From a virus: 64,000 bases of DNA. The stretch lies in the IMG/VR virus record IMGVR_UViG_3300036719_002639, positions 16,171 through 80,170 of that record; one strand, 5' to 3'. Within the stretch, counting starts at the first letter, position 1. Every line of letters begins with the position of its first letter. The notes under the pieces were generated by a model. The model did no database searches, had not been told where the DNA came from, and was given only the letters and a program-made list of their open reading frames with translations. A program made the position numbers and the translations under genes. Of this stretch, positions 44,064-51,708 are shown one piece after another.

Positions 44064-45527
44064 TTACATGTAGACGTGTGCGGCCCCGGGCACAAAGGCT
44101 TCACCAAGACCCTTGACTATCAACAAGTGATAGAACATAGAGCTTCCGAAGATATGATCTACAACACCATAACGTGTAAGCAAACCAACTCTTGGTGCAA
44201 AGTCATTAGGTCCAATTGTGCGTTGAATCATAACCGGGATGTAAGGACAGTATACCAAACCAGTGTCATAATAATCAGCACCCTTGTATCCAAGCAATGC
44301 GTATTCTACGATAGCGGTACGTTGACCCTGTTGGTACTGGGCTTCTGTACGTGTATCTCTGTAGATATTAAAACGACCACCGACTGAACCAACCTTGGCA
44401 ATACCCGTAGGCTGTGTATTGACAGTTCCATTCACTTGCATGAACTTGAACTCAGGAAGGTTTTCCAAGATTGAACACACTCTTGGTGTTGCAATAATGA
44501 AGTTAGCAGGACCACGACGATTGTTGATAGCAATACGGTTTGCTTCAATAATGATACGGGCATACAAGTCACGATTACGTTCACCGATCCAACGGGCATC
44601 AGCAGAACCAGCGTACCAGAATGAATAACCCTTACCCTTGTTTGTAGGTCCACCAGCGGTTAAGCAGATTTGAACCATACGCATAATCATTTCACGGTCA
44701 ATTTCAGCCTGAATTTCATAACTCATTGCATTGGTCATTTCTGAGTCAATGTCAATACCGTTCATGTTCTTCAAGTCTTGTTCCAACTCAACGCTCCACT
44801 TTGCAGCTAAACGTCTTGTACCAGCTTCAACGCTTGTCTTCTCCATACTGATAGTCATCTGAGGAATCTTACCAGACATTTCGAATTGAGCAAGAAGGGC
44901 TGCTACACCAGAGTCAACTCCATTGTATGCAGGATCAAATACTCCAGCTAAACCAACTAAGCTGTTTGAGCTTACGCCAGTATGCATAGTATTAAGATTA
45001 TTCCAACCAACTTCGGTCTGACCTGAAAGTACTGTATTACTAGTACCTGTCCAAGTATTACCACCAACGCCATTAGCTGTCCAACCAGAAGGATCACGAC
45101 CATCACTATTACCCGTATATCCACCAAGACTGTTATCATCATAGCGGTAACGAAGTGCGAAAGCCAAACCAACGGGTCCACTCATAGGCTGAACACCGAC
45201 GATTTCATTAGTAATCAATTCAGGGAAAGTACGACGAATCATGGGAATTAATACTTTAGGTAAACGTGCGTCACCTGGAGCATAATTGTCACCAGAATAA
45301 GGAGTACCCATATTTCCACCGCTACCAAATACTCCACCTTGTCCAGCGAAGCTATTTTCGGTCAAATACTTTTCTTGGTTTTCCAAAAGTACGGCTGTAC
45401 TTAAACGCTTGTGAGAATCTTCCAAAGCAGGAACCTTATCGGAGCTATAGTCCAAAACGGGTTTCCACTTTTCGAGCAATTGTGTTGCTCTACTGCGATC
45501 TACATATCCACTTGCTTGTGTTATCAT
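44064..45527 (-). CDS. 23: Major capsid protein, T4 gp23-like, 487 aa
   Basis: Forms the hexamers of the head shell (HK97 fold). The N-terminal segment TQLLEKWKPVLDY and LSTAVLLENQEKYL is the gp23 propeptide type and ends in YLTE-N, a likely gp21 protease site. Then follow IPMIRRTFPELITNEIVGVQPMSG in pieces, typical of gp23, and the SMEKTSVEAGTRRL and ANRIAINNRRGPANFI core blocks. The length fits T4 gp23 (521). It ends an operon protease-scaffold-capsid and has its own late promoter with a 60-nt leader and an AAAGGAAA ribosome site. Confidence 0.95.
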   Translation of the reverse strand: MITQASGYVDRSRATQLLEKWKPVLDYSSDKVPALEDSHKRLSTAVLLENQEKYLTENSFAGQGGVFGSGGNMGTPYSGDNYAPGDARLPKVLIPMIRRTFPELITNEIVGVQPMSGPVGLAFALRYRYDDNSLGGYTGNSDGRDPSGWTANGVGGNTWTGTSNTVLSGQTEVGWNNLNTMHTGVSSNSLVGLAGVFDPAYNGVDSGVAALLAQFEMSGKIPQMTISMEKTSVEAGTRRLAAKWSVELEQDLKNMNGIDIDSEMTNAMSYEIQAEIDREMIMRMVQICLTAGGPTNKGKGYSFWYAGSADARWIGERNRDLYARIIIEANRIAINNRRGPANFIIATPRVCSILENLPEFKFMQVNGTVNTQPTGIAKVGSVGGRFNIYRDTRTEAQYQQGQRTAIVEYALLGYKGADYYDTGLVYCPYIPVMIQRTIGPNDFAPRVGLLTRYGVVDHIFGSSMFYHLLIVKGLGEAFVPGAAHVYM

Positions 45528-45592
45528 TTTTTATTTCCTTTTTCTATTTCTAAATGTCCAAACCATTGAACATTAAATTGTTTTCTTATAAT

Positions 45593-45600
45593 TATTTATC
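45593..45600 (-). promoter_or_regulatory. Late promoter of the major capsid gene
   Basis: The minus strand reads GATAAATA, 65 nt upstream of the capsid ATG, giving a leader of about 60 nt with AAAGGAAA before the start. Confidence 0.6.
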
Positions 45601-45639
45601 AAATTCAAAATCAATTCTGAGGTTTTTTCTGAATTTTTA

Positions 45640-46563
45640 TTAAACAATCTTTCTTTCGTTTACATCACCCTTCATATAATTAGCAATTTCTTGTACATAA
45701 GAGTACTCAGGAATTTCTCCAGCTTCTTCCTTCTTCTCAAGAATTACTTTAGGTGTATCAAATGTTTTCTGATCAACCTTGGTAGTTGCTTTTGAAGTTG
45801 CTTCTTCAATCTTCTTGGTTTCATCGTGTTCAAACATTTCAGTGACATACTTATAGTTTGATTCGATTTCACTTGGCTTCTTGCCTTCTAACATTTTCAA
45901 CACATACTTCTTTTGTTCTGGTGACAAATCTTTGGTCTTCTTCTCAAGAATCAAAGTTGCCTCAGTAGCTTGAAGTTTCTGTTTAATTTCGGTAGATTCC
46001 TTAATTGTAGAATTAAGTTGCATACGAAGTTTTTCAATTGTGTCATGTCCATCTTTAAGTGCAGACTTGAAATTCTCACTAATAAACTCAGGATCAACTG
46101 CAACAATTTTACGAATTTCGTCCAACATTGTACGAGCACGAATATTGTCACAAGCTTCTTTGAGTTGCTGTGTAGGCATAGCGGAATCCATATAAAGATC
46201 AACAAACTTAGAAACCTTTTCGATTAACTCAACACGGAGAGCTTCTGCTCCTGTTTTATAATCAGCGTCATACTTCTCAATTACCTTCTGTAACTTAGCA
46301 GTATGTGCGGCATCTAATTGTTCAACGACCTTATGAAACTTAGCTGTATGATCTGCATCAATTGCTTCAATCAAAGAATCAAGTTTACTGGTATGATCTT
46401 CATCCATCTTAGCAAGTTCTGACTCAACTACTAATTGGACTTGGGCTTTGCTTTTCTCTTCAACAGCTTCGTTGAACATAGTAGCTAAAGTGGTTTTTGT
46501 TTCCTCAGTTAATATTTCAGAACTGATTGACTTTAATACATCTTCTATCTTTTTTGTTTCCAT
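45640..46563 (-). CDS. 22: Prohead scaffold protein, T4 gp22-like, 307 aa
   Basis: An internal core protein that shapes the prohead and is later degraded. Between protease and capsid genes as in T4, it is long-helical and acidic. It has four tandem 15-residue repeats near residues 50-110 (DEDHTSKLDSLIEAI, DADHTAKFHKVVEQL, DAAHTAKLQKVIEKY, DADYKTG). The N-terminus has EILTEE, a gp21-type site. A strong AAAGGAG site overlaps the end of the 53-aa gene. Confidence 0.85.
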   Translation of the reverse strand: METKKIEDVLKSISSEILTEETKTTLATMFNEAVEEKSKAQVQLVVESELAKMDEDHTSKLDSLIEAIDADHTAKFHKVVEQLDAAHTAKLQKVIEKYDADYKTGAEALRVELIEKVSKFVDLYMDSAMPTQQLKEACDNIRARTMLDEIRKIVAVDPEFISENFKSALKDGHDTIEKLRMQLNSTIKESTEIKQKLQATEATLILEKKTKDLSPEQKKYVLKMLEGKKPSEIESNYKYVTEMFEHDETKKIEEATSKATTKVDQKTFDTPKVILEKKEEAGEIPEYSYVQEIANYMKGDVNERKIV

Positions 46564-46565
46564 TG

Positions 46566-46727
46566 TTATTCTCCTTTAGAAATTGATTCATCACTGTTGA
46601 TCTGGTCACGCATTTTCTCTTTAATACGTTCTGTAACAGCATTTTGCAAACTTGCTTTGGCATCAGAATAGTTATCTTCGAATATATTCTTAATAAAAAC
46701 TCCAATTTGTTCCTGTGATTTGGTCAT
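46566..46727 (-). CDS. Small prohead core protein candidate, 53 aa
   Basis: A short frame from ATG 46727 with AAAGGAAA upstream, starting MTKSQEQIGVFIKNIFEDN and ending SKGE. It is helical and charged, located directly upstream of the scaffold gene. T4 encodes small core proteins gp67 and gp68 in this block, so it probably has that role. It ends 2 nt before the scaffold ATG. Confidence 0.65.
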   Translation of the reverse strand: MTKSQEQIGVFIKNIFEDNYSDAKASLQNAVTERIKEKMRDQINSDESISKGE

Positions 46728-46785
46728 AATTACATTTCCTTTTCAATTATTTAGTAGAATTAAATACAATTCCATAAAGATTTGT

Positions 46786-47205
46786 TTAATTTTTGGGTAT
46801 CCATGTGTCTCCACCCATTACAATCTTTTTAATACTACCCACTTTAAATGATCTTGTTACTTTTTGACCATTTCTCGTAACACATAATCTTAATACACCA
46901 TTTCGGGCATATTGAACTTTGGTATCAAGATTGGGATTACGAGTTTGACTAATATTATGTGAGCCTTTACAAGCCCCTAAACGTCCTGTGAGAGTCATAA
47001 GATCACCAGCTTTTTTGCTAGGATCAGTCTTACTATCTAATTCTCTTACAGCAGTTATCGATAAAATGTCTTTACCAGCTTGTGTGTGTGCGAACAGAAA
47101 GTTCGAAATGTCACTCTCATCTGTTGAATCATCTGTAGTAATATTCTTACGATTTAATGAATATTCACGTAAAGCTTCAACAAATAATGTGAAATCTGCT
47201 TTCAT
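46786..47205 (-). CDS. Head-operon protein, 139 aa
   Basis: N-terminal helix (FTLFVEALREYSLNR) followed by an acidic linker and a beta-rich basic domain (LRLCVTRNGQKVTRSFKVGS). Translation is coupled to the upstream gene (TAATG). Position between protease and scaffold implies a head assembly role; no T4 equivalent recognised. Confidence 0.68.
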   Translation of the reverse strand: MKADFTLFVEALREYSLNRKNITTDDSTDESDISNFLFAHTQAGKDILSITAVRELDSKTDPSKKAGDLMTLTGRLGACKGSHNISQTRNPNLDTKVQYARNGVLRLCVTRNGQKVTRSFKVGSIKKIVMGGDTWIPKN

Positions 47206-47699
47206 TAGTCCTTCTTAATGCTTGGAGCAGAAATACCTTTTCCATCAACCTTCGTGGTAGCTTCTGGTGAGTAGGTTCTGTCACAGTTTTGACAGTATTT
47301 GTAACCCTTCTTAGCCTTTTCTTCGTTGTGGTGCTTACCCATTGGTTTGTTGCATTTATCACATTTATGTGTGCCTTCGGTTAATACTGCATCATCAGTT
47401 TTAACAGACTCCATTGCAGGGGTAGTTGGTGCAGGTGCTGACATCTTATCGAGTAAATTTGAGATCATACTCAAACTCTGTTTTAAATCATTTACGGTTG
47501 AAGTAGTCGTTAAACCTTGGTTCTTATATTCTACAAAGCGTCTTGCATCTACCATGAATAAACTCACTGCTGTCTTAAAGTTTCCAATATCGGATTTAAC
47601 TTTAGGTAGTTTTGGTTTATCAAATCGAGTGTCATAAGGCTTGTCATTCACCAACTGTGATTTATATACTTCCATTATTTTTGTTGAATCATTATCCAT
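47205..47699 (-). CDS. Head-operon zinc-finger protein, 164 aa
   Basis: The N-terminal 90 residues are helical; the C-terminal part has CDKCNKPMGKHH and CQNCDRTY, a C4 zinc ribbon. SD AGAGGA. It lies directly downstream of the protease gene. A zinc protein in the prohead block is unusual; it may be a core or packaging accessory. Confidence 0.68.
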   Translation of the reverse strand: MDNDSTKIMEVYKSQLVNDKPYDTRFDKPKLPKVKSDIGNFKTAVSLFMVDARRFVEYKNQGLTTTSTVNDLKQSLSMISNLLDKMSAPAPTTPAMESVKTDDAVLTEGTHKCDKCNKPMGKHHNEEKAKKGYKYCQNCDRTYSPEATTKVDGKGISAPSIKKD

Positions 47700-47700
47700 A

Positions 47701-48372
47701 TTATCCTCTTAATGCTTTCATGAACTGTGCAAAACTCTCAACCATATAAGTATCTACGTCTTTCTTAGGAATAGCGTTAAGTCTGCATTGTAACGAATCA
47801 CAAGCTAATTCAACGATTCTTCCACCCTCTGCAATGATATACTGACGATTTTCAGTAATACTTTCGAGAATAGCAGATTGGTATGAAGGTTGATGAACAA
47901 GGTCAACTGCAATTAAATGGAAATTTTTAACCTTGTTGTACTTGCCTTCTTGAATCAATGAGCCAAGAGCACGACTAGAACAACCAAGTTTCACACCATC
48001 AATAAGCAACTGCTTAACGATTACACCAGCAGGAGTAGAAAGAATTTTTGATCTACCGTAGAACACATTATCCTTCTGTTCTAACTTGGTAATCATATGG
48101 CAAGCTTTGTCAAGAGATACGTCAGTAGATTCTTGAGGATGGTTTAATTCACCTAAAGCACGACTTTGTTTAATGAATTCTTTGTCATATCGGGTAACTT
48201 CATTAACCATTTCAGTTAAATCGTAGATACGGTTGTTCTGATTTGGTTGCGAAGCCAACATGTATGGCCCTTGAATATAAACACTTCTTGGCTCGTTATT
48301 GTTCTTTTCTTCAACAATAACCTCTAAATCTTGGCTAAATTCGGTTTCTCTCAAATATTTTAATACTTGCAT
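47701..48372 (-). CDS. 21: Prohead protease, T4 gp21-like, 223 aa
   Basis: Serine protease (herpes assemblin fold) that cleaves scaffold, capsid propeptides and internal proteins. Visible catalytic motifs are His in LGELNHPQ and Ser in LGCSSRALG. Length matches T4 gp21 (212). First gene of the head operon, with CAGGAG before the ATG and a CATAAATA late box 38 nt upstream. Likely target motif LTE/LFE is found in several proteins of this window. Confidence 0.93.
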   Translation of the reverse strand: MQVLKYLRETEFSQDLEVIVEEKNNNEPRSVYIQGPYMLASQPNQNNRIYDLTEMVNEVTRYDKEFIKQSRALGELNHPQESTDVSLDKACHMITKLEQKDNVFYGRSKILSTPAGVIVKQLLIDGVKLGCSSRALGSLIQEGKYNKVKNFHLIAVDLVHQPSYQSAILESITENRQYIIAEGGRIVELACDSLQCRLNAIPKKDVDTYMVESFAQFMKALRG

Positions 48373-48409
48373 ATGTTATTCTCCTGTGTAGAATCGCTTC
48401 TCTTTCAAG

Positions 48410-48417
48410 TATTTATG
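48410..48417 (-). promoter_or_regulatory. Late promoter of the head operon
   Basis: The minus strand reads CATAAATA, upstream of the protease gene and divergent from the Ro60-like gene's promoter. Confidence 0.5.
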
Positions 48418-48454
48418 TAAATAAATGTTAATTTCATCTTTTTTTATTAATCTA

Positions 48455-48482
48455 TTGACATTTAATACGAATGTGATATATT
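48455..48482 (+). promoter_or_regulatory. Near-consensus host sigma70 promoter of the Ro60-like gene
   Basis: -35 TTGACA (48455-48460), 16-nt spacer, -10 TATATT (48477-48482). The transcript would have a leader of about 50 nt with AAAGGT before the ATG at 48540. Confidence 0.75.
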
Positions 48483-48539
48483 AATAAAGAATAGATTGAA
48501 TACAGCAATAAAAATAATAACAGTCTGAAAGGTAAAAAA

Positions 48540-49952
48540 ATGAAAACAAACAGCAGAACATGTAACGGCGCAAACGCATTCGAACACTCAGAAAACCATC
48601 TTTTGGAATTCTTTTCCAAGGCTGGATCATTATACACAAAGAAGGAGAGTTACTACGGTAATGAGTCTTCTGCTTTGGAATTGTTCAAAACTGCTTGGAG
48701 AGCAGATGCTGAAAAGGCTATGAAGTTGCTTTTCTGGTTGCGTGATTGCCGTGGTGGTGCAGGTAACAGAAGTGGTACAAGAGAAATCTTAACTTGGTTG
48801 GGCAATACTCACTCAGAATGGGTAAATGCCAATATCAACCTTATCCCTAAGTATGGTCGTTGGGATGATTTAACCGCTTTGTATAACACTCCTTGTGAGA
48901 ACTCAGCATTAGCTTGTTGGGAAACTGGTATCTTGGGTGATGATTCTGTTTGTGGTCTTGCTTCAAAGTGGGCTGATAGACAGGATGTAAAGCTTCGTAA
49001 GCATATGAAGCTTTCTCCAAAGGCTTTCAGAAAGCTTGTTGTACAGAAGACTAAGGTAGTTGAAACCATTATGTGTAATAACGAATGGGCTAATATCAAC
49101 TATTCTACAGTTCCTTCTGTAGCTTCTGCTCGTTATAAGAACGCTTTCAAACGCCATGATGCACAGTATGAGGAATGGGTTAAGTCTTTGACAAAAGAAG
49201 GTACTGAAACCAAGGTCAATGCTGAAACATTGATGCCTCATGATATTGTAAGAATGGTACAGACTGACATCAATGATGCTACTACTGGTGCATTAGCTGA
49301 TGCTCAGTTGAAGGCTATGCCTAATTTCATGGAAGGTACTAATTACAGAATTATGCCTATTTGTGACTTCTCTGGTTCAATGCATGTTCAAATGTCTGGA
49401 TCAATTCAGGCATATGAGGTGTCTTTGGCATTAGGGTTGTATTGTTCTGAAAAGGTTGGTTCAGAGAATCCTTTCTACCGTAAGGTGATTCCATTCTCTA
49501 CCGATTCTAAGATCGAGTCTTGGAAGAATAAGTCTTTTGCACAAGCTGTAAGAGATATTCCTAACGGGTATTGTGGTGGTACGAATATTCAGAAGGCTTT
49601 GAACAAGATTCTTGAAGCAGCTACTTTATTCAATGTTACGAATGATCAGATTCCTAACGTCTTGTTAATTCTTTCTGATATGCAGTTCGATCAGGGTGTT
49701 GAAGATTGTGGTACACCTGTAAACGAATCTTTGGCTAAGTGGAAGTCTGCTGGTTATGATATTCCAAAGGTAATCTATTGGAATCTTGCTGGTAATGCTG
49801 GACAACCTGCTACTTGTGCAGACAAGAATGTTGCCTTGGTAAGTGGTTTCAGCCCATCAGTATTGAAGGCAGTATTGGGTGGAACAGACTTTAGCCCTAT
49901 TGCCATCATGAATAGTGCAATTAGTAAATATAATGTAGTAGTTCCAAACTAA
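48540..49952 (+). CDS. Ro60/TROVE-vWA-like RNA-binding ring protein (DUF2828-like), 470 aa
   Basis: The N-terminal alpha-helical repeat domain shows LLFWLRDCRGGAGNRSGTRE and LIPKYGRWDDLTALY, signatures of the TROVE/DUF2828 group. The C-terminal vWA domain has the metal-site motif CDFSGSM (DxSxS) near residue 277 and later LLILSDMQF. Ro60 proteins bind Y RNAs and misfolded structured RNAs and, in bacteria, can tether them to PNPase. It is alone on the plus strand amid late head genes, with a strong host-type promoter, suggesting early independent expression. Codon choice (TTG, AAG) looks like that of highly expressed genes here. Candidate Y-like RNAs lie in the tRNA clusters. Confidence 0.85.
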   Translation: MKTNSRTCNGANAFEHSENHLLEFFSKAGSLYTKKESYYGNESSALELFKTAWRADAEKAMKLLFWLRDCRGGAGNRSGTREILTWLGNTHSEWVNANINLIPKYGRWDDLTALYNTPCENSALACWETGILGDDSVCGLASKWADRQDVKLRKHMKLSPKAFRKLVVQKTKVVETIMCNNEWANINYSTVPSVASARYKNAFKRHDAQYEEWVKSLTKEGTETKVNAETLMPHDIVRMVQTDINDATTGALADAQLKAMPNFMEGTNYRIMPICDFSGSMHVQMSGSIQAYEVSLALGLYCSEKVGSENPFYRKVIPFSTDSKIESWKNKSFAQAVRDIPNGYCGGTNIQKALNKILEAATLFNVTNDQIPNVLLILSDMQFDQGVEDCGTPVNESLAKWKSAGYDIPKVIYWNLAGNAGQPATCADKNVALVSGFSPSVLKAVLGGTDFSPIAIMNSAISKYNVVVPN

Positions 49953-50650
49953 GATTTATATTTCACTATCTGCTTACATAATGCTATGAAGTCTGATTCA
50001 TCAAGATCGGATTTCATAGCATTAATAGTTTTATGAACCCACTGTACATTGTCTTTAATATAACCAAACTTAGAGTTTATTCTATCAAGTGATGCAGTTT
50101 GTGCTGAGTCTGTACTAAAAATTAAAGTGATTCCACTTAATGCACATAATTTGTTTTGTTTGATATATAATTCCCACATATATTTCAATGTAATATTGAA
50201 CGGTATTTTTCGTTTTTTTGCATTGGCTTTAATACTCGATAGATATCTTCCGCTTATACTCTCGTAACCTTTCCAATTGGCGTTATTGTTACCAGATAAT
50301 TTAATACATCCACAAGAAAGTTGTTTTCCTCGTTTTAAATTTGATGCCAATACTTTACACTCGTTTCCACAATCACATTTACATAACCATATTCTATGTC
50401 CACTTTTATCACATCCCTCTAGACTAATAGCAGTTAAATTATCAAATTTTTTACCAGTTAAATTATCTTTTTTATTAATAACACTTTTATGTATAACTGG
50501 AACACCAATACCTTGTCTTATCTCTAACAATCTATTTCGATTCTTTTCATAATGGCATTTCTTACATATTGTACATCTCTTGTTTCTTGAGATATAATAC
50601 TCGTCTTCGGATTTATCTTTACTACATTTTGAACATTTAATAACTTTCAT
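49949..50650 (-). CDS. HNH-type homing endonuclease-like protein, 233 aa
   Basis: N-terminal zinc pairs (CSKC, CTICKKC), then a second zinc-binding module (GKKFDNLTAI, WLCKCDCGN, LSCGC) common in phage homing enzymes. The C-terminal part with ASLDRINSKFGYIKDNVQW resembles HNH-like cores with the Asp/Asn pair. It overlaps the stop of the Ro60-like gene by 4 nt (convergent). A CTAAATAA box and an AGGAG site precede the ATG. Confidence 0.82.
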   Translation of the reverse strand: MKVIKCSKCSKDKSEDEYYISRNKRCTICKKCHYEKNRNRLLEIRQGIGVPVIHKSVINKKDNLTGKKFDNLTAISLEGCDKSGHRIWLCKCDCGNECKVLASNLKRGKQLSCGCIKLSGNNNANWKGYESISGRYLSSIKANAKKRKIPFNITLKYMWELYIKQNKLCALSGITLIFSTDSAQTASLDRINSKFGYIKDNVQWVHKTINAMKSDLDESDFIALCKQIVKYKS

Positions 50651-50703
50651 ATTTCATACTCCTATAATTATTTAGTAAAACGGTATATGAAATACGAAAT
50701 TAT

Positions 50704-50798
50704 AAAACAAAAAACCCTCTAACCTTTCGGAAAGAGGGCTACCTTGTCGGGGTTGATATATCGAAGAAGCGTGTGAGAGAAATCTTACACGCTTTTTT
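50704..50798 (-). repeat. 95-bp direct repeat, copy 1, with double hairpin terminator
   Basis: Identical to 51037-51131. Minus strand: hairpin AGCGTGT/ACACGCT, then the conserved CCCCGACAAGGTAGCCC, then terminator hairpin CCCTCT/AGAGGG with TTTTTTG. It ends the 67-aa gene. Confidence 0.85.
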
Positions 50799-50801
50799 GT
50801 T

Positions 50802-51005
50802 TTATTTACAATCTTCGCAATATTTTTGATTCATTGGTATTTTTGTGTTGCATCCCTTACATTCGTGTTTCTGATTTGGACATCCCTTTTCGTGGCAACG
50901 AACACCATTAATCATAGTTTCTTGACATTGATCACATTTTTCAGTCTTCTTTTTGGTTTCAGACATGCTCTCGTAAATTGCTTCTAGTTTTAAATCTCTA
51001 TTCAT
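50802..51005 (-). CDS. Cys-rich zinc protein, 67 aa
   Basis: Two or three zinc-binding clusters: CDQCQE with CHEKGC, then CKGCNTKIP and YCEDCK. Late box CTAAATAA and GGAG site upstream. It is framed by two identical 95-bp terminator repeats, so it looks like a self-contained cassette. Confidence 0.7.
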   Translation of the reverse strand: MNRDLKLEAIYESMSETKKKTEKCDQCQETMINGVRCHEKGCPNQKHECKGCNTKIPMNQKYCEDCK

Positions 51006-51036
51006 AATTATTCTCCGTTTTAATTATTTAGTATTT

Positions 51037-51131
51037 AAAACAAAAAACCCTCTAACCTTTCGGAAAGAGGGCTACCTTGTCGGGGTTGATATATCGAAGA
51101 AGCGTGTGAGAGAAATCTTACACGCTTTTTT
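51037..51131 (-). repeat. 95-bp direct repeat, copy 2
   Basis: Identical to 50704-50798, 333 bp away. It acts as the terminator of the 157-aa gene, whose stop codon it touches. Confidence 0.85.
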
Positions 51132-51603
51132 ATTTTACATGTTCAACTAATTTATACAACCCTTCAATAGTGGTCGTGTTATAATCATATTCTTTATCAG
51201 ATAATGGGGTCTGAATTGCAGTGTATATCACTGAACAACCAGCGTCTTTTGCTAATTTATGTAATACTTCTAGATTATTTTTTATCACTTCTTTTGTACC
51301 ATCAATTGTCATATTTTTACGAATACTACTAATCCCATAAGTGGCTTTTGGTTCTTGGTTAATAGTAATGCGGAGAGCACCATTATTAAATGCTTTCATA
51401 TATAATTCTTCTTGTGTGAGCGTTGTTAAATCTGATCGTGATATACCAAATATTTTTGGGTGGTCTTTTAGATAACTTATATGTGAGAAATCTGGAACCT
51501 CAAGGATTTTACTAGGATAAGATATTATCCATGCATTATAACCACCAAAAGTACGTTCCTCTTTTAAAATTATATATAGATTGTAGAAAAAATTATCTCG
51601 CAT
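51130..51603 (-). CDS. Hypothetical late protein, 157 aa
   Basis: An alpha/beta protein with FGGYNAWIISYPSKILEV at the N-terminus and ITINQEPKATYGISSIRKN in the middle. No motif recognised. The start codon is preceded by ACTAAATA-ATCAT with 5-nt spacing and no Shine-Dalgarno, as at other presumed leaderless late genes. Confidence 0.65.
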   Translation of the reverse strand: MRDNFFYNLYIILKEERTFGGYNAWIISYPSKILEVPDFSHISYLKDHPKIFGISRSDLTTLTQEELYMKAFNNGALRITINQEPKATYGISSIRKNMTIDGTKEVIKNNLEVLHKLAKDAGCSVIYTAIQTPLSDKEYDYNTTTIEGLYKLVEHVK

Positions 51604-51607
51604 ATGA

Positions 51608-51615
51608 TTATTTAG
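51608..51615 (-). promoter_or_regulatory. Late promoter abutting the start codon
   Basis: The minus strand reads ACTAAATA then ATCAT then ATG at 51603. Confidence 0.55.
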
Positions 51616-51625
51616 TATATAAACG

Positions 51626-51669
51626 AAAAAAAAACCCGACTCCTTGCGGAATCGGGCTACCTTGTCGGG
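51626..51669 (-). terminator. Terminator of the ribonucleotide reductase gene
   Basis: Minus strand CCCGATTCC-GCAA-GGAGTCGGG then TTTTTTTTT, preceded by CCCGACAAGGTAG, the segment also found in the 95-bp repeats. CCCGAC could pair alternatively with GTCGGG. Confidence 0.8.
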
Positions 51670-51708
51670 TATCTGAAATTGTCTTCGTATACAACTATTT
51701 AGTAATTC

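Noticed and set aside
44395-44653. Open frames within the capsid gene on either strand
   Set aside because: They are shadow frames of the 487-aa capsid protein, which has clear family motifs.
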